A stretch of DNA of 64,000 nt, from assembly GCA_043764895.1 (NCBI GenBank), contig JAYUJY010000194.1, forward strand, positions 61,631-125,630. Reading direction: 5' to 3'. The translations under genes were made by a program, and so were the position numbers. The notes beneath the pieces are model-generated. The model had not been told where the DNA came from. It did no database searches and saw only the letters and a program-made list of their open reading frames with translations. Positions within the stretch are counted from its first letter, which is position 1. Each line of letters starts with the position of its first letter. This document shows, piece after piece, positions 43,657 through 52,322 of this stretch. This stretch comes from JAAFJU01 sp043764895 (lineage in GTDB: Bacteria; Cyanobacteriota; Cyanobacteriia; Leptolyngbyales; Leptolyngbyaceae).

Positions 43657-45299
43657 GTTGCGGGGAGGATTTTGCCGATCGTGCGGTTTTCGGGGGTGAA
43701 GGTTTCGGTGGCGACGCGTTGGATGTCGGCAGGAGTGATGGCGTTAATGGCGTCCAGTTGTTTGAACAGGTTGCGCCAGGTGCCCGTTTTGATTTGGTAT
43801 TGCATCAGCGCTTGGGCCATGCCGCTGTTGGAGTCGAGCGATCGGAGTAACGAGGCTCGGGCATTGGTTTTGATGCGACTCAAATCCGTGGCTGAGACGG
43901 GTTCGGTTTTGAGGCGCTGGATTTCGGTCTGGATTCCGTTTTGGACCGATTCGAGCGTTTGTCCTGGGGCCGAGAGGGCGTAGAACATGATGAGGTTGGG
44001 GTATTTATCGCCGGGGAACCCGTTGAAGCCTTCGGCGGTGAGGGCGATTTTTTGGGTTTCGACGAGGGACTTGTACAGGCGCGAGGTGCGTCCGTCGCTG
44101 AGGAGAGAGGCGATCGCTTCGTAAATGGCATTGTCAGGATGGTTGAGGCTGGGGCGATGATAGCCTTCGAGGTAAATGGGTTCAGATTTGAGCTTGAGTT
44201 CGACGCTGCGGGTTTCGGTTTGGCGCGGTTCGACGGGGATGTCGCGCTTGGACCCTACGCGCTTAGCGATGCGACCGAAATAGGTTTGAGCGAGGGTTTT
44301 GACGAGGGTGGGATCCACATCACCAACGATCGCAAAGGTGAGATTGTCTGGCGTATAGAATTTCTCGAAGAAGGCTTGAATATCCCCGCGAGACATGGAT
44401 TTCACATCATCAGAGAATCCGGCGACGGGCTGGCGGTAAGGGTGAACTTTGAAGGCAGCTTGAAGATAGTCTTCGATTAATTTGCCAATGGGCGAGTTGT
44501 CAATCCGCATTCTTCGCTCTTCTAAAATGACGGCTTTTTCCTTAAAGAACTCCCGCAAAACTGGGTCAAAGAAGCGATCGGACTCCAGTGACATCCAGAG
44601 TTCTAGCTTATTGGACGGGAAGCTGAAAAAATAGTTGGTTGCATCAGCGGACGTCGTGGCGTTGAGACCGACACCGCCATATTGCTCAATCAGTTGCCCA
44701 AATTCGTTTTGCTTGGAAAGTTGGAGCAGTTCTTGATCCACCTGCTGGAATTCGGCCTGAAGCTTCGCGGTTGTTTCGGGATCTTGCTTGGACTCTTTTA
44801 CTAATTTAAGTTGCTCAAAAAGCTGATCTTGTCGATCGAGTAGCGGCTTTTCTTTGGCAAAGTCGCTGGTTCCGATGCGCGTGGTGCCTTTGAACGCAAG
44901 ATGCTCTAGAAAATGAGAAATCCCTGTTTTGCCGACTAGCTCATCCGCTCCGCCGACGTCTGCGTAGGTCAAGAATGAGATGACCGGGGCATTGTGACGT
45001 TCGAGGACGATGAATTTCATGCCATTGTCAAGCTGAAACTCGGTCACATTTTGAATCACCCGATCGAGATAGGGCTGAATCGAAGCGGGTGCTGTGACGT
45101 CTGGCGGCGAGGTCTTAGGCGTAGGAAATTGTGTTTGAGCTTGGGCTGGAACGATGAGATTAATCCAGATCAAGAGTGTAGCAAGTAGCGCTGAGATCAA
45201 ACCTGAGACCGGACCTGAGACCGAAACGGGCGTCGAGACGGGTGTAGATCGATCGCTATTTCGGCTAACCCAACTATTTCGATGTTCCTGCTGTCCCAT
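43653..45299 (-). CDS. Exported M16 family zinc peptidase
   Basis: A protein of 548 residues from the ATG at 45299; an upstream TTG would add six residues. A long basic Ser/Thr/Pro n-region is followed by a hydrophobic signal (GLISALLATLLIWINLIVPAQAQ). The catalytic M16 domain has the inverted zinc motif HFLEH in GISHFLEHLAFKGT, with the later Glu supplied by the VILEERRMRIDN region. A second, non-catalytic M16 repeat fills the C-terminal half (about 300-540). An inserted charged helix of about 50 residues (LLDRQDQLFEQLKLVKESKQ) lies right after the zinc motif. In many cyanobacteria two M16 genes lie side by side, one inactive; here only one is present. Its substrates are probably periplasmic peptides. 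Confidence 0.9.
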   Translation of the reverse strand: MGQQEHRNSWVSRNSDRSTPVSTPVSVSGPVSGLISALLATLLIWINLIVPAQAQTQFPTPKTSPPDVTAPASIQPYLDRVIQNVTEFQLDNGMKFIVLERHNAPVISFLTYADVGGADELVGKTGISHFLEHLAFKGTTRIGTSDFAKEKPLLDRQDQLFEQLKLVKESKQDPETTAKLQAEFQQVDQELLQLSKQNEFGQLIEQYGGVGLNATTSADATNYFFSFPSNKLELWMSLESDRFFDPVLREFFKEKAVILEERRMRIDNSPIGKLIEDYLQAAFKVHPYRQPVAGFSDDVKSMSRGDIQAFFEKFYTPDNLTFAIVGDVDPTLVKTLAQTYFGRIAKRVGSKRDIPVEPRQTETRSVELKLKSEPIYLEGYHRPSLNHPDNAIYEAIASLLSDGRTSRLYKSLVETQKIALTAEGFNGFPGDKYPNLIMFYALSAPGQTLESVQNGIQTEIQRLKTEPVSATDLSRIKTNARASLLRSLDSNSGMAQALMQYQIKTGTWRNLFKQLDAINAITPADIQRVATETFTPENRTIGKILPAT

Positions 45300-45454
45300 G
45301 ATGTGCCTGCAAACCAAAATATGCGAGTGCTCCCATTATGCCAAAACAAGACCCAAACAAGGTCTGCGCCATGGAACTTCAATTCGTTTCTTTTGGTAAT
45401 ACAACTTTACAGGTCGTTACAATCATAGCTATAAGCAATTTAAACCCAACTACT

Positions 45455-46060
45455 ATGACCTTCCTTCGCACGACCCCGCCCACGGTTGAATTTGTAGCTC
45501 GCCGCCTTTCCACGATTTTGGCTCTGGTCATTCTCACCTTGACTCTGATCGCCGCTGTGACAGGCATTTTGATGGCTTTTTACTACCAGCCCATGGCCAT
45601 TTCAGCCCATACCTCACTGGAATTCATTGACAATGAGGTCAATTATGGCTGGCTCGTCCATCGGCTGCATGACCTCGCTGGCAATGGCTTGGTGGCGTTG
45701 GGCTTGGTACAGATTGTGGCTTTGTTTATTGGACAACGGCAACGGTTAAGTTGGATTGGGGCGTGGTTTTCGGGGATTTTATTCACCCTGTGCGCGATCG
45801 GTCTAGGCTGGACGGCGATGATTCTGGACTGGTCGCAGTTGGGATACTGGCGCTTGAAGGTGGAACTCGGGACGATCGAGTCGATTCCATTCGTCGGAAA
45901 CCTGTTAGCGCAAATTCTCACGGGGGGCAGTGTCAGTAGCCAAACGGTGGGTCACATGTTTGCGATTCATAGCTACGTGCTGTCGCTGGGGGCTGTGGTC
46001 CTATCGATTGGGCATTTGGTCAGTCTTTTGTATCAAGAGCGGGAATCGAATCAAGTTTAG
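45455..46060 (+). CDS. Cytochrome b6-like N-terminal domain protein lacking one haem ligand
   Basis: A four-helix membrane protein of 201 residues similar to PetB: TGILMAFYYQP, EVNYGWLVHRLH, FSGILF and FAIHSYVLS align with b6 sequence. Start 45455 is chosen because an earlier ATG at 45338 would add an unlikely 39-residue tail. By alignment with b6, H72 equals H86, H172 equals H187 and H187 equals H202, but the position of H100 is Gln86. So the His pair for one b haem is intact and the other has lost a ligand. The cysteine that holds haem cx in b6 is also absent. No petD-like or Rieske gene is nearby. It probably binds one haem and carries electrons in a membrane; its partner is unknown. Confidence 0.8.
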   Translation: MTFLRTTPPTVEFVARRLSTILALVILTLTLIAAVTGILMAFYYQPMAISAHTSLEFIDNEVNYGWLVHRLHDLAGNGLVALGLVQIVALFIGQRQRLSWIGAWFSGILFTLCAIGLGWTAMILDWSQLGYWRLKVELGTIESIPFVGNLLAQILTGGSVSSQTVGHMFAIHSYVLSLGAVVLSIGHLVSLLYQERESNQV

Positions 46061-46128
46061 TCAAATCTAACGATCGCCCGGATATTCAGCAGTTTGGTAC
46101 AGTGCGGTTTGGTATAGAGCAGCTTTAT

Positions 46129-46476
46129 CTAGAGCAGTCGCTGACGGTAGATCACATAGCCGTCAAACAACGCACTCACCAAGGCAAACGCGCCGCCAAT
46201 CACCATTAAGCCTTCCACGGGTCGTCCTGCGCCAAAGGTGGCTAGAACATCTACAACCCCTTGAAAACAAGCTTGACTCACCCAGGCCACTCCGGGCAGA
46301 TAGGATCCCAAGCCCAACCCAATCATGATGGCACCTACACCGAGCACCGGAACTAGAAAGCCCAGAGAACTCGCCACACAAAGCGATCGAAGCAGTATTA
46401 ACGCAGTGGATAGGACAGTAGTCATGACGGGGATATCCAGATAGAGAAAGAGAACTTTCCTTAAGATAGGGGGCAA
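46129..46476 (-). CDS. Small membrane protein of unknown function
   Basis: A protein of 115 residues that I do not recognise. It is strongly hydrophobic with three likely helices: TTVLSTALILLRSLCVASSL, GFLVPVLGVGAIMIGLGLGS and PVEGLMVIGGAFALVSALFD. The turn QACFQGVVDVLATFGAGRP between the second and third looks conserved in style. A second Met at residue 18 (MTTVLST) would remove a hydrophobic start and may be the true beginning. The coding bias is reasonable and no competing frame is better. Its neighbours are the cytochrome b-like gene (convergent) and gmk upstream; no functional link is evident. Confidence 0.5.
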   Translation of the reverse strand: MPPILRKVLFLYLDIPVMTTVLSTALILLRSLCVASSLGFLVPVLGVGAIMIGLGLGSYLPGVAWVSQACFQGVVDVLATFGAGRPVEGLMVIGGAFALVSALFDGYVIYRQRLL

Positions 46477-46576
46477 TTTCCCGTTCTGTCGTTCCCCGTG
46501 AACATTCGTTAGAGTTAGATAAGGAAGTACACAATGTTAAGAAATTATTGAGAATATGAGAAATGACAGCGGACTT

Positions 46577-47269
46577 TTAGATGGGCAGTGCTGCGAAGAG
46601 TGTCTTTTCTAGGCGATCGAGTGCCGCGTCGAAATCATCATTCACGATCGTGGCATCAAATTCGTTGGCTGCATCAATCTCATCTTGGGCGTGGCTAAGG
46701 CGACGGGCGATCGCTTCATCGGAGTCTTGGCCGCGTCCTCGAAGCCGACTTTCTAACTCTTCGATAGACGGCGGTAAAATAAAAATTCGGTAGGCCGTTG
46801 GGAAGGTCGCTCTGACTTGACGCGCCCCTTCGAGTTCAATCTCCAGAATCACCCACTGGCCTGCCTGAAGTTGGGCCTCGACGCTTTGGAAAGGCGTCCC
46901 ATAGCAGTTGTTCGCGAACTCCGCCCATTCCAAGAATTCTCCGTTACTCACCATCGCGTCAAACTTCTGACGGGTCAAAAAGTAATAGCTCACGCCATCT
47001 TCTTCACCGGGCCGGGGCGATCGCGTTGTGGACGAAATGGAAAGACATAGTTCTGGATGGCGAGCTAAAAGAGCCTTTAGCAGCGTCCCCTTCCCGACCC
47101 CGCTAGGTCCTGTTAAGACAATTAACCGTCCTGGCAGGTGGGTCTGCTGGCTCGTTCTCAGGTCAGGCGATCGGGTTTCTGCTGCTCCTTGGGCGCTATC
47201 AAGCTCAGTACCTAGCTCAATAATGTCAAACTTAACATCTGCGGCGGTGAGTCTTGCGGCTGTAACCAT
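46577..47269 (-). CDS. gmk: Guanylate kinase
   Basis: Gmk phosphorylates GMP to GDP with ATP in the cytoplasm. The protein has 230 residues, about 30 more than usual, because of an N-terminal extension of some 47 residues before the P-loop; no internal Met allows a shorter start. The kinase domain shows the P-loop GPSGVGKGTLL, the GMP-binding region SISSTTRSPRPGEEDGVSYYF, EFLEWAEFANNCYGTP and the lid RLRGRGQDSDEAIARRL. It follows the remA gene on the same strand, 246 nt apart, an order also known from Bacillus. A long bidirectional hairpin lies between them. Confidence 0.95.
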   Translation of the reverse strand: MVTAARLTAADVKFDIIELGTELDSAQGAAETRSPDLRTSQQTHLPGRLIVLTGPSGVGKGTLLKALLARHPELCLSISSTTRSPRPGEEDGVSYYFLTRQKFDAMVSNGEFLEWAEFANNCYGTPFQSVEAQLQAGQWVILEIELEGARQVRATFPTAYRIFILPPSIEELESRLRGRGQDSDEAIARRLSHAQDEIDAANEFDATIVNDDFDAALDRLEKTLFAALPI

Positions 47270-47375
47270 CGTATTGTCCCTACCTGGATGTCCTTAAAGT
47301 TTAGATGCTGTTAGTTTGGCATAATAGCGGACCGGACCCGATCTTCACCACTCCCTCAATCAATGTCTGATTCCC

Positions 47376-47425
47376 AAAATAGCAAAGGCGACAAAATTGA
47401 TTATCTTTGTCGCCTTTGCTATTTT
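47376..47425. terminator. 20-bp perfect hairpin between remA and gmk
   Basis: AAAATAGCAAAGGCGACAAA (47376-47395) is perfectly complementary to the sequence at 47406-47425, with a 10-base loop. The ends are A- and T-rich, so it can terminate in both directions. It lies downstream of remA and upstream of gmk on the minus strand, which implies that gmk has its own promoter. Confidence 0.8.
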
Positions 47426-47515
47426 TAACAGTAATCAGCCGATTAGTATCGGAACTTCAAGGAATTTAACCTGCTTGATTCAGCCGCTCTCAGCCGTTCT
47501 CAGCATCTCAATAAC

Positions 47516-47782
47516 TCAATCATCAAGATTGGATTCCTTGCTCGTTACAAATCGATTGGCGACGGTTTCAGGCTGAATCGCAGACAGAACAACGTGACCT
47601 GAATCGGTAATAATGACGGCTCGGGTCCGACGTCCGTAGGTGGCGTCAATCAACTCACCTCGCTCTCTCGCATCTGTGATAATGCGCTTGATGGGTGCGG
47701 ATTCGGGACTCACGATCGCAATCACGCGATTCGCAGACACGATGTTGCCGAACCCAATATTAATTAGCTTAATGTCGGTCAT
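47516..47782 (-). CDS. remA: RemA/DUF370 family regulator
   Basis: A small protein of 88 residues. The pattern TDIKLINIGFGNIVSANRVIAIV, SPESAPIKRIITDARERGELIDATYGRRTRAVIITDSGHVVLSAIQPETV is the conserved RemA (DUF370) sequence. In Bacillus RemA is a DNA-binding activator of extracellular matrix genes and of osmoprotection, and it forms ring-shaped oligomers with Arg-rich DNA contacts; the Arg-Gly-Arg-Arg type segment (YGRRTRA) is present here. The gene lies upstream of gmk as in Bacillus. Its targets in cyanobacteria are unknown. Surface-polysaccharide loci surround it on both sides, a suggestive but unproven context. Confidence 0.9.
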   Translation of the reverse strand: MTDIKLINIGFGNIVSANRVIAIVSPESAPIKRIITDARERGELIDATYGRRTRAVIITDSGHVVLSAIQPETVANRFVTSKESNLDD

Positions 47783-48096
47783 AGGGTTAGATGAGAATGC
47801 AGGGCATAGAGCACATTCGGAAGTTTTGTTTATCGTAACTACAAAAATGTGTATTCAACAAGTTTAGGGGGAAAACAGCGAAAAAATCTGTATCTGTGGA
47901 ACTAAACTAAGCAACGACATCAGTTTTCTTCATCCGTCGCCTTGATGTTTATACCGCTTCATCGGAAAATGTAAAAACCCAGAAAACACAGAATTTGGGT
48001 CATTTATCGGGGGTTTGCATGGCAAGGCAAGCTCGGAAGACGCCGATCGAAGGTTTGATAATTTCACTATTATTCATCAGTTAAGAGAGATTTAGT
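47783..48096. other. Intergenic region between divergent remA and rqcH
   Basis: These 314 bases hold no convincing gene. A weak minus-strand promoter for remA may be TTGTTG (complement of 47856-47861), 18 bases, TACGAT (complement of 47832-47837). The plus-strand part before rqcH has no clear promoter. A 21-codon frame at 48019 is discussed under rejected items. Confidence 0.3.
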
Positions 48097-49998
48097 GTGC
48101 AGCCTGTAGATTTCACCACGTTAAGCGCGTCTTGTTATGATCTCATGACAACGGGTCTCCCTGCCCGTCTAGAGCAGGTTCACCAGCGCGATCGGACGAC
48201 GCTTTGCTTGGCGTTGCGGACGCTGACGGGTCGTGACTGGCTAACGCTTTCGTGGCATCCTCAGGCGGCTCGACTTCACATTGGAGAGGCTCCCCCTCGG
48301 ACACCAGACACCTTTACGTTTAGTCAGCAGCTTGTGCATCAGTTGGGCGGACTGGCGCTGTGCGAAATTGCGATTGTCTCTCCCTGGGAGCGGGTTGTTG
48401 ATTTGCGGTTTGCTCAGCGTCCGGGGGATCCGATCGAGTGGCATTTGTACTTAGAAGTGATGGGTCAGTACAGCAATGCGATTTTGGTGAATGATGCTGG
48501 GGACATTGTGACGGCGGCTCATCAGGTGAGTAGTGCGCAGTCTACGCTCCGGCCCATTCAGACAGGCGATCGCTATACCCTCCCACCGAAGTCATTGCTT
48601 CCGGCTCCGAGCCTAAGTGAAGGGTTTGACTCTTGGCACAGTAGGCTGGCGTTAGTTCCGACAACGCTGAAAAAACTCTTGGTTCGTAACTATCGTGGCC
48701 TAAGCACGGCGCTAACGCTGGAACTCCTTGGACAGGCTGGATTGGATCCGAGTCTTAATAGTGCTGATTTAGGTCCGATCGAGTGGCAGCAATTATTTGT
48801 GGTCTGGCAACGTTGGCTGACGAATCTAGAATCCCACCAGTTTTCGCCTCGGCTGACGACGCAGGGTTACAGCGTACTCAAACCTGGAGACCCGGACCCA
48901 GATGAATCTTTAGTCCCGTCCCTAGCTCCATCCCAAAGCCTTCAAACCATTCTCCAGAGCTACTACGGCGGGGGACTAGAGACACAGCAGTTTAAACAGC
49001 TTCATCATCAGCTTCAACAGCGGCTCAAGGCGATTTTGGGTAAGCTCTACACCAAGCGGGACGGGTTTCTAGAACGGCTGAAGGAGAGCGATCGCGCAAC
49101 GGACATTCGGACTCAGGCTGATCTGTTAATGGCTCATCTCACCGAATGGACGCCTGGGATGAACGAATTGATCGTCACGGATTTTGAAACGGGCAATCAG
49201 GTTGCTATCCCTCTAGCTCCCGATCGAACTGCGGTTCAAAACGCGCAAGCCCGGTACAAGCAGCACCAAAAGTTCAAGCGATCGCGCGCTGCTGTTACGC
49301 CGCTTCTTGGCGAGGTGCAAGCCGAGATTGCCTACCTTCAGCAGGTCGAGACGGCCTTGCAACAGCTCGAACCTGAGTCAACTCGTCCAAGTGAAGTACT
49401 GGATTTGGAGGCGATCGAAGATATTCGCGACGAACTGATTCAGCAAGGCTATCTCGCCACTCCCGCCTACCGCAGCGATAATCCCAAAGTCCCCCTCAGA
49501 GCGGATCTGGCCTCCAGCAAAGCCAGCCGCACCAACAAAAGTAAATCCAGCGGCAAATCCACTGGTAAATCCAGCAGCAAATCCAGCAGCAAGCCCAAGA
49601 ATCAGCCGGAAGCCACCAGCCAACCTCGCCGCTACAGCACCCCTAGCGGCTACGAACTCCTCATCGGTCGCAACAACCGCCAAAACGATATCCTGACGTT
49701 CCGCACCGCAGGCGATTACGATCTTTGGTTTCACAGTCAAGAGATTCCCGGCAGTCACGCCCTTCTGCGTCTCCCGGCTGGCAGCGTCCCCGACGAAGCC
49801 GATCTCCAAGGCGTCGCAGACCTAGCCGCCTATTATAGTCAAGCCCGCGAGAGCGATCGCGTACCCGTTGTCTACACCCAACCTAAGCACGTCTACAAAC
49901 CCAAGGGTGCAAAGCCTGGAATGGCGATTTATAAGCAAGAAACGGTGATTTGGGGTAATCCGCGATCGGCCTTCGTTTTGTCTGTTACAAATAGCTGA
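48097..49998 (+). CDS. rqcH: RqcH/NFACT ribosome quality-control protein
   Basis: A protein of 633 residues starting at GTG. RqcH binds stalled 50S subunits carrying peptidyl-tRNA and recruits tRNA-Ala to add C-terminal alanine tails for degradation. The NFACT-N domain is clear (VDFTTLSASCYDLMTTGLPA, LEVMGQYSNAILVNDAGDIV), then helix-hairpin-helix and coiled-coil parts (HHQLQQRLKAILGKLYTKRD). A Lys/Ser-rich linker of about 40 residues follows, then the NFACT-R domain (GYELLIGRNNRQND, DLWFHSQEIPGSHALLR, VYKPKGAKPGMAIYKQE). In the catalytic DR pair of NFACT-N this protein has Glu98-Arg99. A glycosyltransferase gene follows after 21 nt. Confidence 0.93.
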   Translation: MQPVDFTTLSASCYDLMTTGLPARLEQVHQRDRTTLCLALRTLTGRDWLTLSWHPQAARLHIGEAPPRTPDTFTFSQQLVHQLGGLALCEIAIVSPWERVVDLRFAQRPGDPIEWHLYLEVMGQYSNAILVNDAGDIVTAAHQVSSAQSTLRPIQTGDRYTLPPKSLLPAPSLSEGFDSWHSRLALVPTTLKKLLVRNYRGLSTALTLELLGQAGLDPSLNSADLGPIEWQQLFVVWQRWLTNLESHQFSPRLTTQGYSVLKPGDPDPDESLVPSLAPSQSLQTILQSYYGGGLETQQFKQLHHQLQQRLKAILGKLYTKRDGFLERLKESDRATDIRTQADLLMAHLTEWTPGMNELIVTDFETGNQVAIPLAPDRTAVQNAQARYKQHQKFKRSRAAVTPLLGEVQAEIAYLQQVETALQQLEPESTRPSEVLDLEAIEDIRDELIQQGYLATPAYRSDNPKVPLRADLASSKASRTNKSKSSGKSTGKSSSKSSSKPKNQPEATSQPRRYSTPSGYELLIGRNNRQNDILTFRTAGDYDLWFHSQEIPGSHALLRLPAGSVPDEADLQGVADLAAYYSQARESDRVPVVYTQPKHVYKPKGAKPGMAIYKQETVIWGNPRSAFVLSVTNS

Positions 49999-50019
49999 CG
50001 AAAAGCTCACAGGAGAATT

Positions 50020-51171
50020 ATGGCACTGCGTTACGCGATGGTTCATGAATGGCTCACGCCCAAGGCGACCGGGGGATCAGAGCTGGTGGTGCAGGAAATC
50101 TTGCAGCATGTTGAAGCCGATCTGTTTGCGCTGATTGACTTTGAATCGCGAAATCCGGAAAGCTACCTCTACGGACGATCGATCGGTCATACGTTTTTGC
50201 AGCATTTTCCGGGCGCTGAAAACGGCGTGCAAAAATACCTTCCCTTCATGCCCTTGGCTATAGAACAGCTTGACCTGCGTGACTACGATGTTATTTTGTC
50301 GTCCTCCCATGCTGTTGCAAAAGGCGTTTTAACTCGCGCCCATCAAGTTCACATTTCCTACTGCCACGCGCCCATGCGCTACGCCTGGGATCTGACTTTT
50401 GATTATCTTGAACAAAGCAATATTCATTGGGGTCTCAAAGGCATTCTGATCCGTTACCTGTTGTCTCGGCTGCGGCAGTGGGATGTCCTCAGCGCCAACC
50501 GCGTCGATCACTTCATTGCGAACTCCCGTACGACCGCCGATCGAATTTGGCGCTGCTATCGGCGGCGGGCTGAAGTGATTTATCCCCCTGTGGCGATCGA
50601 TCGTTTTACCTTCACGGCCCAAAAACAGGATTTTTATCTGACCGTTTCGAGGCTAGTGGGCTATAAGCAAGTCGGCTTGATCATCCAAACCTTCAATGAC
50701 TTAGGCTTGCCGCTAATCGTCATTGGCGAGGGCCGCGACGCCGAAAAACTCCAGCGCCTTGCTAAACCGAATATTCAGTTTCTCGGCTGGCGATCGAATG
50801 CGGATGTTGCCCACTACATGGCTCAAGCTAAAGCCTTTGTCTACGCCGCTTATGAAGACTTCGGCATTGCCCCGGTGGAGGCCCAAGCCTGTGGAACTCC
50901 GGTGATTGCCTACGGTCAAGGCGGTACGGGTGAGAGCGTCAAGGATTTTCGGACTTGGGGCGATCGGGGCACAGGAATCTTATTTCCCAGGCAAACGGTT
51001 CCGGATTTGAGCGCGGCAATCTTGCACTTTGAAGAATGCAAAACACAAACGGTTCCAGAGGAAGTCCGGCGTCATGCGGAACAATTTTCTCCAGAAAAAT
51101 TTCGCGATCGATACCTCAAAAGTATTAATCGAATCTGTCTTAAGGCAGGATTGAAACTAAAAGACGGCTAA
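50020..51171 (+). CDS. GT4 family glycosyltransferase
   Basis: A GT-B fold enzyme of 383 residues. N-terminal MVHEWLTPKATGGSELVVQE has the Gly-Gly-rich loop of GT4 enzymes, and YCHAPMRYAWDLTFDYLEQ is the typical acceptor-side segment. The donor side has FYLTVSRLVGYKQVGLII, NIQFLGWRSNADVAHYMAQA, and the EX7E motif in EDFGIAPVEAQACGTPVIAYGQGG. Related proteins (WcaI/WbaZ-like) transfer mannose or similar sugars from nucleotide donors in capsule and O-antigen assembly. A good AGGAGAA ribosome binding site precedes the ATG. It lies 21 nt after rqcH, so it may be read through from there. It opens the second glycan group. Confidence 0.9.
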   Translation: MALRYAMVHEWLTPKATGGSELVVQEILQHVEADLFALIDFESRNPESYLYGRSIGHTFLQHFPGAENGVQKYLPFMPLAIEQLDLRDYDVILSSSHAVAKGVLTRAHQVHISYCHAPMRYAWDLTFDYLEQSNIHWGLKGILIRYLLSRLRQWDVLSANRVDHFIANSRTTADRIWRCYRRRAEVIYPPVAIDRFTFTAQKQDFYLTVSRLVGYKQVGLIIQTFNDLGLPLIVIGEGRDAEKLQRLAKPNIQFLGWRSNADVAHYMAQAKAFVYAAYEDFGIAPVEAQACGTPVIAYGQGGTGESVKDFRTWGDRGTGILFPRQTVPDLSAAILHFEECKTQTVPEEVRRHAEQFSPEKFRDRYLKSINRICLKAGLKLKDG

Positions 51172-51343
51172 TTTCCGTCTAACACCTGTATAATCTACGC
51201 AAGATTTAAGAAACCTGTTTAATTCTTAACACGTTGTGCAATATTATTTTCTTTTTGAAGTTGATATTTCAGCACAAATTTTGGGAAGGCTCATCTTGCG
51301 GTTCTTCATTTCTAGCGATTCCTGCCCTCGATCGTCACTGTGA

Positions 51344-52045
51344 ATGTTAAAAAATCCCGCTATGGCTAACCCTCAATCTCTTCCGGTCCGAGTCCGACAT
51401 CGAACCCATCAGTGGCTGAACTGGGTGAACCTGGCCGGAGTTAAGCGAACTTTTGATATTGGGTTTTCTCTAGCTATTTTGACGCTGTTCTCGCCGTTTT
51501 ATCTGGCGATCGCGCTGCTGGTGGCCGTTAGTTCTCATGGGCCTGTGTTTTATATCCAAGAGCGCGTCGGGAAAAACTACCGTCATTTTGGCTGCATTAA
51601 ATTTCGCACGATGGTTAATAATGCCGACCAACTTCTTGAAGAATTGCTGAAAACCTCGCCTCACCTGCAAGAGGAATTTGACACCTCATTCAAACTTCGA
51701 TCGGATCCTCGCATCACTTGGATTGGCCGATTGTTGAGAACGACGAGCTTGGATGAGTTTCCACAGTTTTGGAACGTCTTGATGGGCGACATGAGCGTTG
51801 TTGGCCCGCGTCCACTCGTTCCTGAAGAACTGTGTCGCTACGGAGACCAGATGGACCACGTTATTCAAATTCGCCCTGGATTAACGGGACTATGGCAAGT
51901 CTCTGGACGGAATGATATCCCCTATTCACAGCGGATCCGAATTGATGCCTATTATGTCAACAATCGCAGTTTCTGGATGGATATGGTCGTGGTGACTCGG
52001 ACGATCGGAGTCGTGTTGTTTCCCAAAAATAACGGCGCGTACTAA
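51344..52045 (+). CDS. Initiating sugar phosphotransferase (exopolysaccharide PGT)
   Basis: A membrane enzyme of 233 residues of the monotopic phosphoglycosyl transferase family. It puts the first sugar phosphate on undecaprenyl phosphate to start a repeat unit. A single N-terminal re-entrant helix (KRTFDIGFSLAILTLFSPFYLAIALL) leads into GPVFYIQERVGKNYRHFGCIKFRTM, the Asp-Glu catalytic motif SLDEFPQFWNVLMGDMSVVGPRPL and GLTGLWQVSGRNDI. The short N-terminus, without the long hydrophobic region of WcaJ, is like the short Pgl-C-type forms. A second Met at residue 7 is possible. The sugar specificity is not readable. It and the GT4 probably build one glycan. Confidence 0.92.
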   Translation: MLKNPAMANPQSLPVRVRHRTHQWLNWVNLAGVKRTFDIGFSLAILTLFSPFYLAIALLVAVSSHGPVFYIQERVGKNYRHFGCIKFRTMVNNADQLLEELLKTSPHLQEEFDTSFKLRSDPRITWIGRLLRTTSLDEFPQFWNVLMGDMSVVGPRPLVPEELCRYGDQMDHVIQIRPGLTGLWQVSGRNDIPYSQRIRIDAYYVNNRSFWMDMVVVTRTIGVVLFPKNNGAY

Positions 52046-52083
52046 TTAATTTGATTTTGTTATCCGTTATTTGACTAAACGCT

Positions 52084-52113
52084 ACGAAAGGCTGACATGA
52101 TTCAGCCTTTCGT
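52084..52113 (+). terminator. 12-bp hairpin after the phosphoglycosyl transferase gene
   Basis: ACGAAAGGCTGA (52084-52095) pairs with TCAGCCTTTCGT (52102-52113) around a six-base loop. Only a short T/C tract follows. It is probably a terminator between the transferase gene and gmd. Confidence 0.65.
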
Positions 52114-52140
52114 TCCGTAAAGATCGCTCTCTAGCTCCAT

Positions 52141-52162
52141 CCATTTCAATTTGGCGAAATGG
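52141..52162 (+). promoter_or_regulatory. Short inverted repeat in the gmd upstream region
   Basis: CCATTTC (52141-52147) and GAAATGG (52156-52162) form a seven-base dyad 160 bases before gmd. No clear -10/-35 pair was found in this 277-nt gap. The dyad may be an operator or structural; support is weak. Confidence 0.2.
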
Positions 52163-52322
52163 TAACGTAGAGGCGATCATCTGGGATTAATAGTTTATGA
52201 AGACCTGTTCATCGTGACCGTTGTCTGCCTGCGATCGCATCTCAGGTGGATTAGAAGCGATCGGTGGTTTTAGGGTGACTGCTTTATTTTTAGTTTCATT
52301 TTGCAAAGAGGACAGATTGAGC

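Noticed and set aside
47363..47428. A 21-codon plus-strand frame (MSDSQNSKGDKIDYLCRLCY and one more residue) across the remA-gmk hairpin
   Set aside because: It coincides exactly with the perfect inverted repeat, so the codons are explained by the terminator; there is no ribosome binding site.
48019..48084. A 21-codon frame MARQARKTPIEGLIISLLFI upstream of rqcH
   Set aside because: A purine-rich GGGGG precedes it, but there is no similarity to known leader or photosystem peptides and length alone gives no support.
51162..51180. Hairpin AGACGG/CCGTCT at the end of the GT4 gene
   Set aside because: Only six base pairs, overlapping the stop codon and without a T run; too weak to call a terminator.
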